Below are positions 35,289 through 43,606 of a stretch of DNA of 58,690 nucleotides, piece after piece. The stretch is from NCBI RefSeq assembly GCF_021390475.1, contig NZ_JAJUWS010000043.1, positions 1 to 58,690 on the forward strand. Reading direction: 5' to 3'. The DNA is from Streptomyces sp. ST2-7A (GTDB lineage: Bacteria > Actinomycetota > Actinomycetes > Streptomycetales > Streptomycetaceae). The notes under the pieces were generated by a model. That model had not been told where the DNA came from. It made no database searches and worked only from the letters and a program-made list of their open reading frames with translations. The translations under genes were made by a program, and so were the position numbers. Position 1 is the first letter of the stretch. Every line of letters starts with the position of its first letter.

Positions 35289-35470
35289 CGACTGCGTTCC
35301 TTCCCTGGCTCGATTCACCCCGCCCCGGGCGGGGCGGCTGCTCGACTCCGAGCGACGCGGTAGCGCGTACCCCGAATACGGGTTTCGGAGCATCCCCGTC
35401 CATGCGCTAATGTATTGCTCGCAGCGAGGGGCCGCCTTCCGGGAAGGGACGGCGGACCCGAGCGGAGCAT

Positions 35471-35543
35471 TCCTCCGTAGCTCAATTGGCAGAGCAGCCG
35501 GCTGTTAACCGGCAGGTTACTGGTTCGAGTCCAGTCGGGGGAG
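35471..35543 (+). tRNA. tRNA-Asn (GTT)
   Basis: A 73-nt cloverleaf. The acceptor stem TCCTCCG pairs with CGGGGGA, the anticodon loop reads CTGTTAA (anticodon GTT) and the T arm contains GGTTCGAGTCC. CCA is not encoded. A U-tailed hairpin follows directly. Confidence 0.96.
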
Positions 35544-35553
35544 CATCACCACG

Positions 35554-35588
35554 CGTGAGCCGGAGGGCCGATGGCCCTCCGGCTCACG
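35554..35588 (+). terminator. Terminator after tRNA-Asn
   Basis: A perfect 16-bp stem (35554-35569 and 35573-35588) with a 3-nt loop, followed by GTGCTTTT. This is one of the few hairpins in the window with a T-run. Confidence 0.88.
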
Positions 35589-35825
35589 TGCTTTTCGGCG
35601 CCGGTCGCGGGCACCCCGTCGTCCGCCGCACCGGTCCGCCCCCCACCCGCCCCCGGGGCCCGCGTTCGAGGACCCCGTGCGGGTGGTTCGGGGAATCCCG
35701 CGGAACCGATCCGAGGGGGGCGGACGTCCGGGACGATGTGTGAACCGCCCCGGCCCGGGCGGCAGATCGTATGAGCAGCTATGCTGCGGCAGACGGCGCG
35801 CACACGTGCGCGACGCGCCGGTGAC

Positions 35826-35902
35826 GGGGCGGTAGCTCAGCTGGTTAGAGCAACGGACTCATAATCCGTCGGCCGTGGGTTCGAGCCCCACCCGCCCCAC
35901 CA
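35826..35902 (+). tRNA. tRNA with CAT anticodon (Met elongator or Ile2)
   Basis: A 77-nt cloverleaf with encoded CCA. The acceptor stem GGGGCGG pairs with CCGCCCC, the D arm is AGCTCAGCTGGTTAGAGC and the anticodon loop is CTCATAA. Sequence alone does not separate elongator Met from Ile2 (lysidine-modified CAT). Its 3' part is the left attachment site of the island described below. Confidence 0.93.
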
Positions 35903-36247
35903 GCAGTCACCCCGAGGAAACGTCTTGACCTGCGGAAACGTGGTTTTCGCGGGATTGGGTGTGGCGAACGTGCGGCGTTTTGTGCCCCCCGTGAGGGTCA
36001 AGAGGCCTGTGCCCCGGGGTTTTGTTCGAGTCTTCGGTGGGGTGCGTGGTGGGAGGCTCCCACGGCTGCTGGGGCAGCGGCCCTGCCTCACCGCATCGAC
36101 ATCATCCACTCGGTATGTGGCTTGTGGCCGCCGGCTCGGCGGCCGGGTCGGATCCTCTCCGTCTCGTGCTCGATGATCCGCCGCCGCGAATGTTGGTGAT
36201 GTATCGTAGTTACATACATCATGGACTCGGGGTGAGGGGTGGCTGAT
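35903..36247. other. Left end of the island
   Basis: This 345-base stretch has no gene with coding support. It contains ACCTGCGG at 35929-35936, which recurs inverted near the right end (40258-40265), and the VapBC operator (36198-36220). ORFs read here are translations of tRNA or lack family features. Confidence 0.4.
36198..36220 (+). promoter_or_regulatory. Putative VapBC operator
   Basis: GATGTAT (36198-36204) and ATACATC (36214-36220) form an inverted repeat with a 9-nt centre, 28 nt before the antitoxin ATG. The GTAT...ATAC core is of the kind bound by VapB-type antitoxins, implying autoregulation. Confidence 0.65.
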
Positions 36248-36481
36248 ATGTCTGTGACCCAGGTCGATCTCGATGACGAGGCGCTGGCTGAGGCGATGCG
36301 GCTCATGGGCGCCTCGACGAAGAAGGAGACGGTCAACGGGGCCCTACGGGACTATGTGGCGCGCATCAAGCGGCTGGAGGCCGCCGAGAAGCTGGCCGTG
36401 AGGGGTGAGCGGGGCGAGTTCGAGGCTGCGGCTGCGGCGCATGCAGCGGCCAAGCAGGCCCGGCGGGCAGCCTTCGAGTGA
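36248..36481 (+). CDS. vapB: Type II antitoxin, VapB family
   Basis: A 77-residue antitoxin. The ribbon-helix-helix-like N-terminus (SVTQVDLDDEALAEAMRLMG, then STKKETVNGALRDYV) is typical of actinobacterial VapB proteins. The Ala/Arg-rich C-terminus would bind the toxin. ATG 36248 with GAGGGG upstream is preferred; GTG 36239 would add three residues. The stop overlaps the toxin start by 4 bp. Confidence 0.87.
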   Translation: MSVTQVDLDDEALAEAMRLMGASTKKETVNGALRDYVARIKRLEAAEKLAVRGERGEFEAAAAAHAAAKQARRAAFE

Positions 36482-36885
36482 TCACATACCTCCTCGACAC
36501 GTCCGCCCTCTGGCACCTCTTCCGTACACCGGGGGCATTGCGGCCCTGGGAGGGGCACATCGCCGCCGGTGTGTTCCACATCTGCGAGCCCACGAGGGCG
36601 GAATTCCTCTACTCGGCCACAAGCCCGGCCCATCGGGACGAGTTGGCCGAGGAGGTGGATGACCTCTGCCATCTCGCCCCGGTTCCCAAGAGTGCGTGGC
36701 GCTGGGTCGACACCGCCCAGTACAAGCTCACCCAGCGAGGACAGCACCGTGCCGCCGGAGCCATCGACCTCCTGGTGTGTGCGACGGCGGTCCACCACGG
36801 CCACACGGTGCTTCACGTGGACAACGACTTCGCCACGGTGGGGGCGGCCCTGAAGGAAGTGCAGCGACGAGACGTACGCGCCTGA
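36478..36885 (+). CDS. vapC: PIN-domain toxin, VapC family
   Basis: A 135-residue ribonuclease toxin. The acidic PIN residues are present: Asp in YLLDTSALWHL, Glu in EPTRAEFLY, Asp in GAIDLLVCATA and Asp in HVDNDFATV. The protein appears intact. Translation is coupled to VapB through GTGA. Such pairs can stabilise mobile elements, which fits the island. Confidence 0.9.
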   Translation: MITYLLDTSALWHLFRTPGALRPWEGHIAAGVFHICEPTRAEFLYSATSPAHRDELAEEVDDLCHLAPVPKSAWRWVDTAQYKLTQRGQHRAAGAIDLLVCATAVHHGHTVLHVDNDFATVGAALKEVQRRDVRA

Positions 36886-37155
36886 TTCCTGGCGATGGCG
36901 GCAAGCGTGAACATCGCCGCGAGCGTCGACGAGATCGTGCGCGACATCCGGGAGCAGATCGCAGTCCTGCTGAAACATTGACGACGATTGCGCAACCCCC
37001 ACCTCGCGGGCATGTGGCCGGGGACCGGCCGATGTCCGGCACGCGGTGGAGCCGATATGCCAGACGCCGGCGGCCTTCTCCCGCCGCCTCCGTCCGATCG
37101 CGGACGCCTCGTCACCCACGAGTGCGGTCGACGCGCACCCGCACCGTGCCCTTGA
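36886..37155. other. Non-coding spacer with a short peptide remnant
   Basis: Directly after vapC a plus-strand reading (36895-36981) gives MAASVNIAASVDEIVRDIRE and ends LLKH-stop. It looks like the C-terminal scrap of a lost gene, but I cannot name the family. The remainder holds nothing recognisable. Confidence 0.35.
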
Positions 37156-37716
37156 TCAGCCTGCCTCCGTCAAGGCTGCGTGTGCGGTGGCGAGGATCTC
37201 CTCGGAGAGCGGGGAGCCTTTGGTGGCCCGGGACAGGACCAGTGCACCGAACAGGGCGCAGAGGCGGACAATGCCGTCCTGGTCTTCGGTGGCGAGGAAA
37301 TCGGCGAAGTCGGCCACCCCCTCGGTGTAGGCGCGGCGGGCCTCGCGGCCCTCGCCCTCGCGCGCCACGTCAACGGCGAGGGCCGCGACCGGACAGCCTT
37401 TCGCCGCGTCGTCGCGGTGCTCCACGGAGAGGTAGGTGTCGATCAGTGCCTGCTGGGCGGCTTCGCGCCGCCCGTCGTGCTGCGCGAGCCCGGCGGTGTG
37501 GCGTTCGGCGAGCTCGGCGAAGGCGTGGACGGTGGCCTCGCCGACGAGGGTCTCCTTGGAGGTGAACTGCTTGTAGAAGGCGCCGTGAGTCAGGCCGGCC
37601 GCCCTCATCAGGTCGGCGACGCTGACCTGCGTGCCCTGCTCCCGGAACAGCCGGGACGCGGTGTCCACCACCCGCCTGCGATTCTCCTGCGCCTGCGCCT
37701 GCGATACGCGGCCCAT
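37156..37716 (-). CDS. TetR family regulator (island)
   Basis: A 186-residue repressor. The N-terminal HTH (VVDTASRLFREQGTQVSVAD, then GLTHGAFYKQFTSKETL) is canonical. The C-terminal domain includes GCPVAALAVDVAR, found in regulators of small oxidoreductase genes. ATG 37716 has GGGAGG upstream. It is divergent from the broken SDR/AKR gene, with two palindromes between them. Confidence 0.9.
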   Translation of the reverse strand: MGRVSQAQAQENRRRVVDTASRLFREQGTQVSVADLMRAAGLTHGAFYKQFTSKETLVGEATVHAFAELAERHTAGLAQHDGRREAAQQALIDTYLSVEHRDDAAKGCPVAALAVDVAREGEGREARRAYTEGVADFADFLATEDQDGIVRLCALFGALVLSRATKGSPLSEEILATAHAALTEAG

Positions 37717-37732
37717 GGCCACCTCCCGATTG

Positions 37733-37786
37733 GATGTCGACTGACATCTATCTTAGCCCCGCGTTTAGATTGAATGCATAATCTAA
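37733..37786. promoter_or_regulatory. Two TetR-type operators
   Basis: GATGTC-GACT-GACATC (37733-37748) and TTAGATT (37765-37771) paired with AATCTAA (37780-37786) lie between the TetR gene and the divergent oxidoreductase remnant. The second overlaps AT-rich sequence suited to a -10. The repressor probably controlled both directions. Confidence 0.65.
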
Positions 37787-37831
37787 TTTGGTGCGGGTGG
37801 CCGCCGTCGCCCGCCACGATCAGGAGCAGAC

Positions 37832-38577
37832 ATGGAACTCAACAACGCGGTCGCGGTCGTCACCGGCGCCAACCGGGGCTTCGGACGGCACTTGGCGGCT
37901 CAGCTCGTCGAGCGCGGGGCGAAGAGGAACTCCTGCGCGGACTCGACGACCTGGTGAGCGCCGGCAAGATCCACCATGCCGCGCGGTCCAACTTCCCCGC
38001 CTGGCGCGTCTCGCGCGCGGTAACCCTCGCGGACCTGAGGAACTGGGCCCCGATCGTGGGCATCCAGCACGAGTACAGCCTCGTCGAACGCACCGCCGAC
38101 CATGAGCTCCTGCCCATGGCCGGGAGCCTGGGCCCGGGCGCCGCCCGGTGGTCTCCGCTCGGCGGCGAACTACTCACCGGCAAATACCGCAGCTCCACCG
38201 AAGGGCGCCTGAGCGACCTGGGCGCGGTCATCCACACCGAGAGCACCGGCCGGAAGACCGCCGTCGTCGACACCGTCCTGGCGATCGGCGAGGGAGACCG
38301 GTGTGACGCCCGCCCAGGTGGCGGTGGCCCGGGTGCGCGAGCGCGCGGCCCGGTCCGTGGCCACACTCGTTCCGATCATCGGCCCGCGCAACCTCTCCCA
38401 GCTCGACAGCTACCTCGGCGCCCTCGAGGTGCAGCTGACCGACGCGCAGTACCCCCGCCTGGCCGAGGTCAGCGCGGTGCCGCTCGGCGTGCCCCACGAG
38501 GGGATCGCCGCCTCCCTGGACCGCCTCCGGGGAGGTGCCGCCGACCGGGTCACCGCCCCGTCGTGCCGGTCGCCTGA
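37832..38577 (+). pseudogene. Fused remnants: SDR N-terminus joined to aldo-keto reductase
   Basis: Reading from ATG 37832 gives a short-chain dehydrogenase start (ELNNAVAVVTGANRGFGRHL) that breaks near 37918 and stops at 37955-37957. From about 37918, in another frame, an aldo-keto reductase follows without its N-terminal half (EELLRGLDDLVSAGKIHHAA, YSLVERTADHELLPMA, WSPLGGELLTGKYR). Near 38300 it shifts frame again (VTPAQVAVARVRERAARSV, LVPIIGPRNLSQLDSYLGAL). A deletion fused two neighbouring genes and at least one further frameshift followed. Neither enzyme can be made. Confidence 0.85.
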
Positions 38578-38714
38578 TGGGGGAACGCGGTGCGGACACA
38601 GTGCGCCCGCACCGCAGCCAGGAGAAAACAACACAAACCATCTCGTACCGCGAGAAGCCGGGGGGGGAACGGATACCCCGCCCTCGCACGGACGGGAAAC
38701 AGAACGGAGACGAC

Positions 38715-38850
38715 GATGAGACTTTCATGGTCGAGAAGTACGGCGGCCAGGCCGGCATGCGCGCCGCCGAAATGCCCGCCCTCCGGGCAGGTGCCGACGA
38801 CGTCCTGGTCAAGATCCACGCGGCCGGCGTCAACCCGCTGGACCTCAACA
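38715..38850 (+). pseudogene. N-terminal fragment of a zinc-free quinone/NADP oxidoreductase
   Basis: The reading VEKYGGQAGMRAAEMPALRA, then ADDVLVKIHAAGVNPLDL, is the N-terminus of an MDR-type reductase. The expected ATG (38715) is one base out of frame, and homology ends abruptly at about 38850, where the IS701 remnant begins. Confidence 0.75.
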
Positions 38851-39082
38851 GCAGGTGCTGCAGGCCGTACGGGGTCGCGTCCCCGGCATGCTCGGCCGGC
38901 GTCCAGCAGTTCTTGCGCGGCAGGTCCGACAGCAATGCGGACACGAACTCCCGTGCCCGCCGCCGTGGTTCCACCCGGGCAAACCGTCCCGCGATACGGT
39001 CCATCAGAACCTCGAACATGTCCTGCCAGCGGGCAGGATCTATGCTGTGACCTGCGGCCACCGACTGATCTTCTGTCTTCAC
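38851..39082 (-). pseudogene. 5' fragment of an IS701-type transposase gene
   Basis: From ATG 39082 the minus strand reads about 75 residues typical of IS701 transposase N-termini: GRFARVEPRRRAREFVSALL, SDLPRKNCWTPAEHAGDATP. Homology stops at about 38851, where it abuts the oxidoreductase fragment; the catalytic domain is absent. No terminal inverted repeat pair is seen. This is evidence of IS insertion followed by deletion. Confidence 0.8.
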
Positions 39083-39190
39083 ACACCGATGATCACCGGT
39101 GGCCGTACCCGTTCCCGGACCGGCCCCGACGGTCCCGTGCCGGCGAACTTCGAGAGCGTGCGCGTACCGCGCGGCATCACGCCGAGATCA

Positions 39191-40036
39191 TCAGCGGTCG
39201 GAGTGGTCTGCGAGCCAGTCCATGGCGGACCCGCCTGCGTTGAGGACGGAGATGTGTCCGTCGTACGGGCTCAGTCGCAGTTCTGCCGCGGGGCAGTGGC
39301 TCGCGAGCCACTGGCTGTGCGAGCTGGGCACGACCCGGTCCTGGCCGCCGTGCAGGAAGAGGACCGGCGCGATGACCTGCCCCGGGTCGAATCCCCAAGG
39401 GGCGACGTAGGCCAGGTCGTCGTCTATCAGCCCGCCCGGACCGGCCTCCACGGCGGGACCGACGACGTCGCCGAACCAGGACCACTCACCAGAGAGTGCG
39501 GCGTGATCGGCCGGGGTGAACATGTCCGGGTCGTACTCGGCACCCGCCTCGTAGCTCTCCTTCGCTGCTCGCCCCTCGGCGGCCGCACGCAGGGACCCCA
39601 CACCGGAGTCCGTCATGCCCGCGAACCAGTCAAGCCCTTCGGCGCCGAACGGGGCCAGCCCTGCCACGCTGACCACGCCGAGGACACGTTCTGGCAGCAG
39701 CGCACCACATGCCAAGGCGTGCGGACCACCACCGGAATGACCCATGACTGCGAACTGATCGATGTCCAGCGCATCGGCGATGGCGGAGACGTCGGCGGCC
39801 ACCGATGCCACGTTCCGGTCCGGGCGAGGGGTTGATCCACCGTATCCGGGACGGTCGTACGACACCCAGCGGATGCCGAGCCGGGCGGCGGCCGGGGAAA
39901 GAGGCTCGGGCGGCGCGCCGATGTTCGGCGTGCCGTGGTGCCAGAAGACAGCGCGGCGGCCGTCCGAGTCATCCGCGCCGGTGTCGTAGACATGCAGCCT
40001 GCGACCATCGCTCAGCTCCAGATCAGTCTCAGTCAC
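39191..40036 (-). CDS. Alpha/beta hydrolase (island)
   Basis: A 281-residue soluble hydrolase. The oxyanion region FWHHGTP, nucleophile elbow GHSGGGPHAL (Ser about 109), and the C-terminal acid/His residues in HGGQDRVVP and YDGHIS are complete. It appears intact. GTG 40036 with AGGGG upstream is preferred over 40075. Substrate unknown. It is the last gene before attR. Confidence 0.85.
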   Translation of the reverse strand: MTETDLELSDGRRLHVYDTGADDSDGRRAVFWHHGTPNIGAPPEPLSPAAARLGIRWVSYDRPGYGGSTPRPDRNVASVAADVSAIADALDIDQFAVMGHSGGGPHALACGALLPERVLGVVSVAGLAPFGAEGLDWFAGMTDSGVGSLRAAAEGRAAKESYEAGAEYDPDMFTPADHAALSGEWSWFGDVVGPAVEAGPGGLIDDDLAYVAPWGFDPGQVIAPVLFLHGGQDRVVPSSHSQWLASHCPAAELRLSPYDGHISVLNAGGSAMDWLADHSDR

Positions 40037-40447
40037 ACCGCAACCCCTGACGCCTAACCATCCCCAGTCACTCAAACCTCGGCAGCACGAACCTACCGGC
40101 CGTCATTCTTCGGTGACAACGCTCAACACTGGCACAGGACACCGACCAGCAAGATCACAATCCACAACTGGCGTACCAACCGGCCCTCGTTCGAGCCGGA
40201 TCGAGTAGGGCACAACCGGATCGAAACAGGGGTATGAATCGGACGCTTTGAAAAAACCGCAGGTGAGAGGCATCACTTGAATGGGTTCGAGTCCCACCCG
40301 CCCCACCCCGGCGTCCTCGCCGACCCGCGTCTCCACCCGCCGTCGGCTCGACCCGCCCCCGGGGTGGGCCGGGCCGGCGGCGGGTGGAGTCCGGCCTCGC
40401 GGTGGCGTCCGCGGACGCCGTGCGGAAGCCCCTCCGGAAAGCCGCGG
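40037..40447. other. Right end of the island and displaced downstream sequence
   Basis: This 411-base region includes attR (40282-40307). Just beyond it is a hairpin with 12-bp outer arms (40331-40342 and 40378-40389) and a further C/G-rich inner stem. Before integration this hairpin would have followed the tRNA directly, so it is probably the original tRNA terminator. No coding ORF is supported. Confidence 0.5.
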
Positions 40448-41482
40448 TCACTGCACGAGCGGGACCACATTGGTCAGCTCGAGCGCGGGGCGCAGCGCCT
40501 CGGCGATCCGGACCGCGTCGTCCACCGCCCAGATGTGCAGGAAGAACAGCCGCGGGTCGTCGGTCAGGCCGTGGTGGTGCAGGGTGACCAGATCGATGCC
40601 GCCGCTCCGAAGCCGGGGCAGCACCTCCGGCACCTCCTCGGCGATCATGGCGAAGTCGCCGTTGAGCGCGGCCCGCCCCTTCCCCAGCGGCTGGAAGTTG
40701 AAGGCCGAGATGGCGCCCACGCCGGACGGGAGGATCCGTGCGCCGTCGTTGACCGTTTCCGCCCGGGCGAAGAGGGACTTGTAGATCCCGCCCACCTCCG
40801 CCCCGGGCACCCCGAAAGCCCGGTCGATGCCGTCGGTGTCCAGGTCCAGTGGCCCGCCGGCCTCCGTCGCGGACGGGTCGTGCGGCGGGGTGGCCGTACG
40901 ATCGAGCGCCGCCCGCACCCCGCGGGCCAGCTCCGCCGGGTCCGATCCGTGGCCGTGGATGTGGGTCCACCACACCTCGGGCCGTTGGGCGAGCAGATGC
41001 TTGTGGATGGCGGTCTGCATCAGCCCATGGGTGTGCAGGGCGTCGCTCACGACCTGGAGTTCGTCCTCGGCGACCACCAGATCGCCCATCAGGAGGGTGC
41101 TGCCGTCGGCGTAGCGGACGAAGGCGGTGTGGGAGCCGAGTGCGAGGGCCGGGGAGATGGTGACGCCCTCGGAGACCACGGTCAGATCGGTGCGGGGGAA
41201 ACCCGTGTAGTAGAGCATCTCCCGCTTCACCTCCCCCGGCCGACCCAGCGCGTCGGCCACCGCGCTCCAGTCCTCCCCGACGGCCGGCACCGGCTCGATC
41301 AACTCACCGCCGTGTCCGTGCCCACCGCCCGGGGGAGCGTTCCGACCTTCGCCGTGGGTGGTGATGGTCCCGGCCGGGCCGGCGCAGCCGCTCAGGCCCG
41401 CCGCTACCGGTGCCAGCATCGCCGCGGCCAGAAACCGCCGCCGCGCACGCACTCCGTCATGGATCCGTCGCTCTCCGTTCAT
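40448..41482 (-). CDS. DUF1259 lipoprotein
   Basis: A 344-residue exported protein. The N-terminus has a twin-arginine-like RARRRFLAAAMLAPVAAGLS followed by GC, a lipobox (LSGC). Two DUF1259 repeats follow, each with a His-rich signature (WWTHIHGHGSDP; TLHHHGLTDDP). The GHGHGG segment could bind metal. Function of DUF1259 is unknown. Start ATG 41482. Confidence 0.82.
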   Translation of the reverse strand: MNGERRIHDGVRARRRFLAAAMLAPVAAGLSGCAGPAGTITTHGEGRNAPPGGGHGHGGELIEPVPAVGEDWSAVADALGRPGEVKREMLYYTGFPRTDLTVVSEGVTISPALALGSHTAFVRYADGSTLLMGDLVVAEDELQVVSDALHTHGLMQTAIHKHLLAQRPEVWWTHIHGHGSDPAELARGVRAALDRTATPPHDPSATEAGGPLDLDTDGIDRAFGVPGAEVGGIYKSLFARAETVNDGARILPSGVGAISAFNFQPLGKGRAALNGDFAMIAEEVPEVLPRLRSGGIDLVTLHHHGLTDDPRLFFLHIWAVDDAVRIAEALRPALELTNVVPLVQ

Positions 41483-41660
41483 AGCACCATCTCACCATGT
41501 ACGAGCGCCCCGGCCCGCACACCTCGCCGAGCCAACCGGACGACGAGAGCCGGGCGCCCATCACCGTGATGGCCTCCCCCGGCACCGTCGGCGGCGACCC
41601 CGGGTGATCCGGTCCCGCTCGGACGGCACCGGAAGCCCGCCGTCCGGGGTCGGTGGCCGA

Positions 41661-42791
41661 TCAGACGCGTTCGGCGGCGGCCTCCACGGCCATGTCCCGC
41701 ACCCGGCAGAACTCCACCGCCGCGTTGTCCCCCTCGTAGCGCCACGGCAGGGCACCGACATGCCCGTCGACCAGCCGGAACTGTTCCACCGCCGCCTCGT
41801 GCCGGTCCTGCCAGGTGAGGTAGTAGGCCAACAGGTGACGCACCTCCGCCAGCCGGAGGTGGTTCGGGTCGGCCGCCGCCACGTCCATCAGGGCCTTGTC
41901 CACCCGGGCGATCATCTCCGGTGTGCGGTCGGGCTCCACGGAGGTGTCACCCTCGTGGACGGCCCGCTCGTAGTGGGCGAGGAGGGGCATGGCCGTCAGC
42001 AGGCTGCCGAGGGGCGCCGAGGCGGCGGCCCGGACGGCGAACTCCATCGCCTTCTCGTGGGAGCCCCGCCACTTGGCGCACCAGTACTGGAGGGCCGAGA
42101 AGTGCGCCTCGTAGTGGTGCGGGGCGCGGGCGGTGATCTCGGACCACAGCCGTTCCATCTCCTCGTGGCCGTAGCCGAGTCCCAGGGCCGTCCAGATCTC
42201 GATGACATGGGGGGTGGGGTCGGTGGGGTTGAGCCCGGCGGCGCGCGCGATGTCGAGACGCGAGCGCTTCAGCACCAGGTGGAAGTCCTCGAACTCCTCC
42301 GCCGAGGTGTGGGTCGCCCGGCGGGAGCCGCGCAGTTTCCAGGCCAGCACCACGGTGGCCTGTGCCCTGACGACGGCCGCGTCCGCGCAGCCGGGCAGCT
42401 CCGCCTCCCAGTCCCGCAGCCAACCGTCGTCCACCGCGGCGATCTCGCCGAGCAGGTACGACACGTGGGACCGGCGCTCCCAGTCGGCGCCGATGGTTCC
42501 CAACAGCGCGGCGGCCGGCCTCCACACCCCGCCCCGGGCCGCCCGGAGGGCGTCGGTGACCTCCTCGGGCAGCGGGAAGGCGGTCCGGGTGTCCTGGCGT
42601 TCGGGGGGCAACATGCCGAGGTCGGCGGCCCGTCGCGACGGGCCGGGCGACTCCTCCGCCTCCTCGCCCTCCGGACCGGACCCGTCCCCGGAGCGCGTCT
42701 CGCGGATGTACTCCCGGACGAACACCCCGCCGAGCCACAGGAGTGCGGCCACCGTGGGTATCGCGAGGATCAGCAGGATGATGGTGAGCAC
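41661..42791 (-). CDS. Membrane-anchored helical-repeat protein of unknown function
   Basis: A 376-residue protein with one N-terminal membrane helix (LTIILLILAIPTVAALLWLG), a short disordered linker, then a long all-helical region with Trp/His-rich TPR-like repeats (AHFSALQYWCAKWRGSHEKA, AVRAAASAPLGSLLTAMPLL). I do not recognise a named family with confidence. GTG 42791 or TTG 42794 are both possible starts. It is divergent from the TetR gene. Confidence 0.65.
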   Translation of the reverse strand: MLTIILLILAIPTVAALLWLGGVFVREYIRETRSGDGSGPEGEEAEESPGPSRRAADLGMLPPERQDTRTAFPLPEEVTDALRAARGGVWRPAAALLGTIGADWERRSHVSYLLGEIAAVDDGWLRDWEAELPGCADAAVVRAQATVVLAWKLRGSRRATHTSAEEFEDFHLVLKRSRLDIARAAGLNPTDPTPHVIEIWTALGLGYGHEEMERLWSEITARAPHHYEAHFSALQYWCAKWRGSHEKAMEFAVRAAASAPLGSLLTAMPLLAHYERAVHEGDTSVEPDRTPEMIARVDKALMDVAAADPNHLRLAEVRHLLAYYLTWQDRHEAAVEQFRLVDGHVGALPWRYEGDNAAVEFCRVRDMAVEAAAERV

Positions 42792-42939
42792 CAAGGATTC
42801 CGTTCTTCGTGGTCAGCGGGCCGCCCGGCTCGGCGCGCGATCATAACGCGGGTCCCCGGACGGCCCGTTCGGGGGGGCATCCCGATGGAACGCGGCGGAC
42901 ACCGCGGAAGGCGGTGGCCGCCCCGGGCTCATCGAAACT

Positions 42940-42996
42940 TTGCGGTTTCGATTCGAACGGGCTACCTTTCCGCGCAGCGGAAGGTAGCCCGTTCGA
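42940..42996 (+). promoter_or_regulatory. Promoter overlapped by a 16-bp-arm inverted repeat
   Basis: TTGCGG (42940-42945), a 17-nt spacer and TACCTT (42963-42968) form a good promoter for the TetR gene. It is covered by an inverted repeat with arms TCGAACGGGCTACCTT (42953-42968) and its complement (42981-42996). This is the expected architecture of an autorepressed TetR gene. Confidence 0.78.
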
Positions 42997-43009
42997 GTGG
43001 GGGGGGACG

Positions 43010-43606
43010 ATGACCGCTCGGGTGCGATCCCGGCTGTCGACGGAGCGCGAGGAGGAGATCCTGCGCGCCGTGCTGGACCTGTTGCGCGAGCACGGGTACG
43101 AGACGTTGACGATGGATCTCGTCGCCTCCCGAACCCGCTCCAGCAAGGCCACCCTCTACCGGCAGTGGGAGAGCAAGGCGAGGCTGATCCTCGTCGCCCT
43201 GCGCCGGGCCGGCACCCCGCCGGGGGGCAACGAGGACATCGACACCGGTTCGGTCGCCGGCGATCTGCGCGAACTGATGCGACGGGCCGGTGACCACGTG
43301 GTGGAGAACGCCGAACTCCTCCAGGCCCTGGCCCGCGAACTCCACCGCAACACCGAACTCCTGGAGACCTTCCGGGAGGTGATCCTGTTCCCGGAGATCG
43401 AGCTCCTGCGGGACATCCTCGAACGCGGCACCGCCCGGGGCGAGATCGCCGCCACCGGCCCCTCCCCCGAGGAGATCAGCTACATGCTGTTCGGCGCCAT
43501 CGTCGGACGCCCGCTCCTGGAGGGGCGGGAGGCCGACGCGGAGTTCCTCGTCCGCTGCACCGACACCATGGTCCTGCCCGCGCTGGGGGGCCCGCCCCGG
43601 CCGTAG
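43010..43606 (+). CDS. TetR family regulator of the MMPL exporter
   Basis: A 198-residue TetR-like repressor. The HTH reads LLREHGYETLTMDLVASRTR then SSKATLYRQWESKARL, and the C-terminus resembles the TetR_C_16 type ligand domain. ATG 43010 follows a G-rich ribosome site. It lies 299 nt upstream of the MMPL gene in the same direction, and its own promoter holds a long palindrome. Confidence 0.9.
   Translation: MTARVRSRLSTEREEEILRAVLDLLREHGYETLTMDLVASRTRSSKATLYRQWESKARLILVALRRAGTPPGGNEDIDTGSVAGDLRELMRRAGDHVVENAELLQALARELHRNTELLETFREVILFPEIELLRDILERGTARGEIAATGPSPEEISYMLFGAIVGRPLLEGREADAEFLVRCTDTMVLPALGGPPRP

Larger units (their letters stand above)
35876..40307. mobile_element. Decayed genomic island integrated at a tRNA 3' end
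   Basis: The 3' end of the CAT-anticodon tRNA (35876-35901) is repeated at 40282-40307: 26 bases with a single C/T difference, starting TGGGTTCGAG and ending CCGCCCCACC. These are the expected attL and attR of an element that used the tRNA as attB and rebuilt it. The roughly 4.4 kb between hold a VapBC pair, a TetR gene, truncated oxidoreductase genes, an IS701 remnant and a hydrolase, with more A+T-rich spacers than the flanks. No integrase, relaxase or replication gene remains. Confidence 0.75.

Noticed and set aside
35837..36109. Minus-strand ORF ending in a GWGSNPRPTDYESVALTS-like peptide
   Set aside because: This is the well-known spurious translation of a tRNA gene read on the opposite strand.
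40103..40470. ORFs across the right attachment site with GGWDSNPF-like ends
   Set aside because: They are translations of the tRNA 3'-end repeat (attR), not genes.
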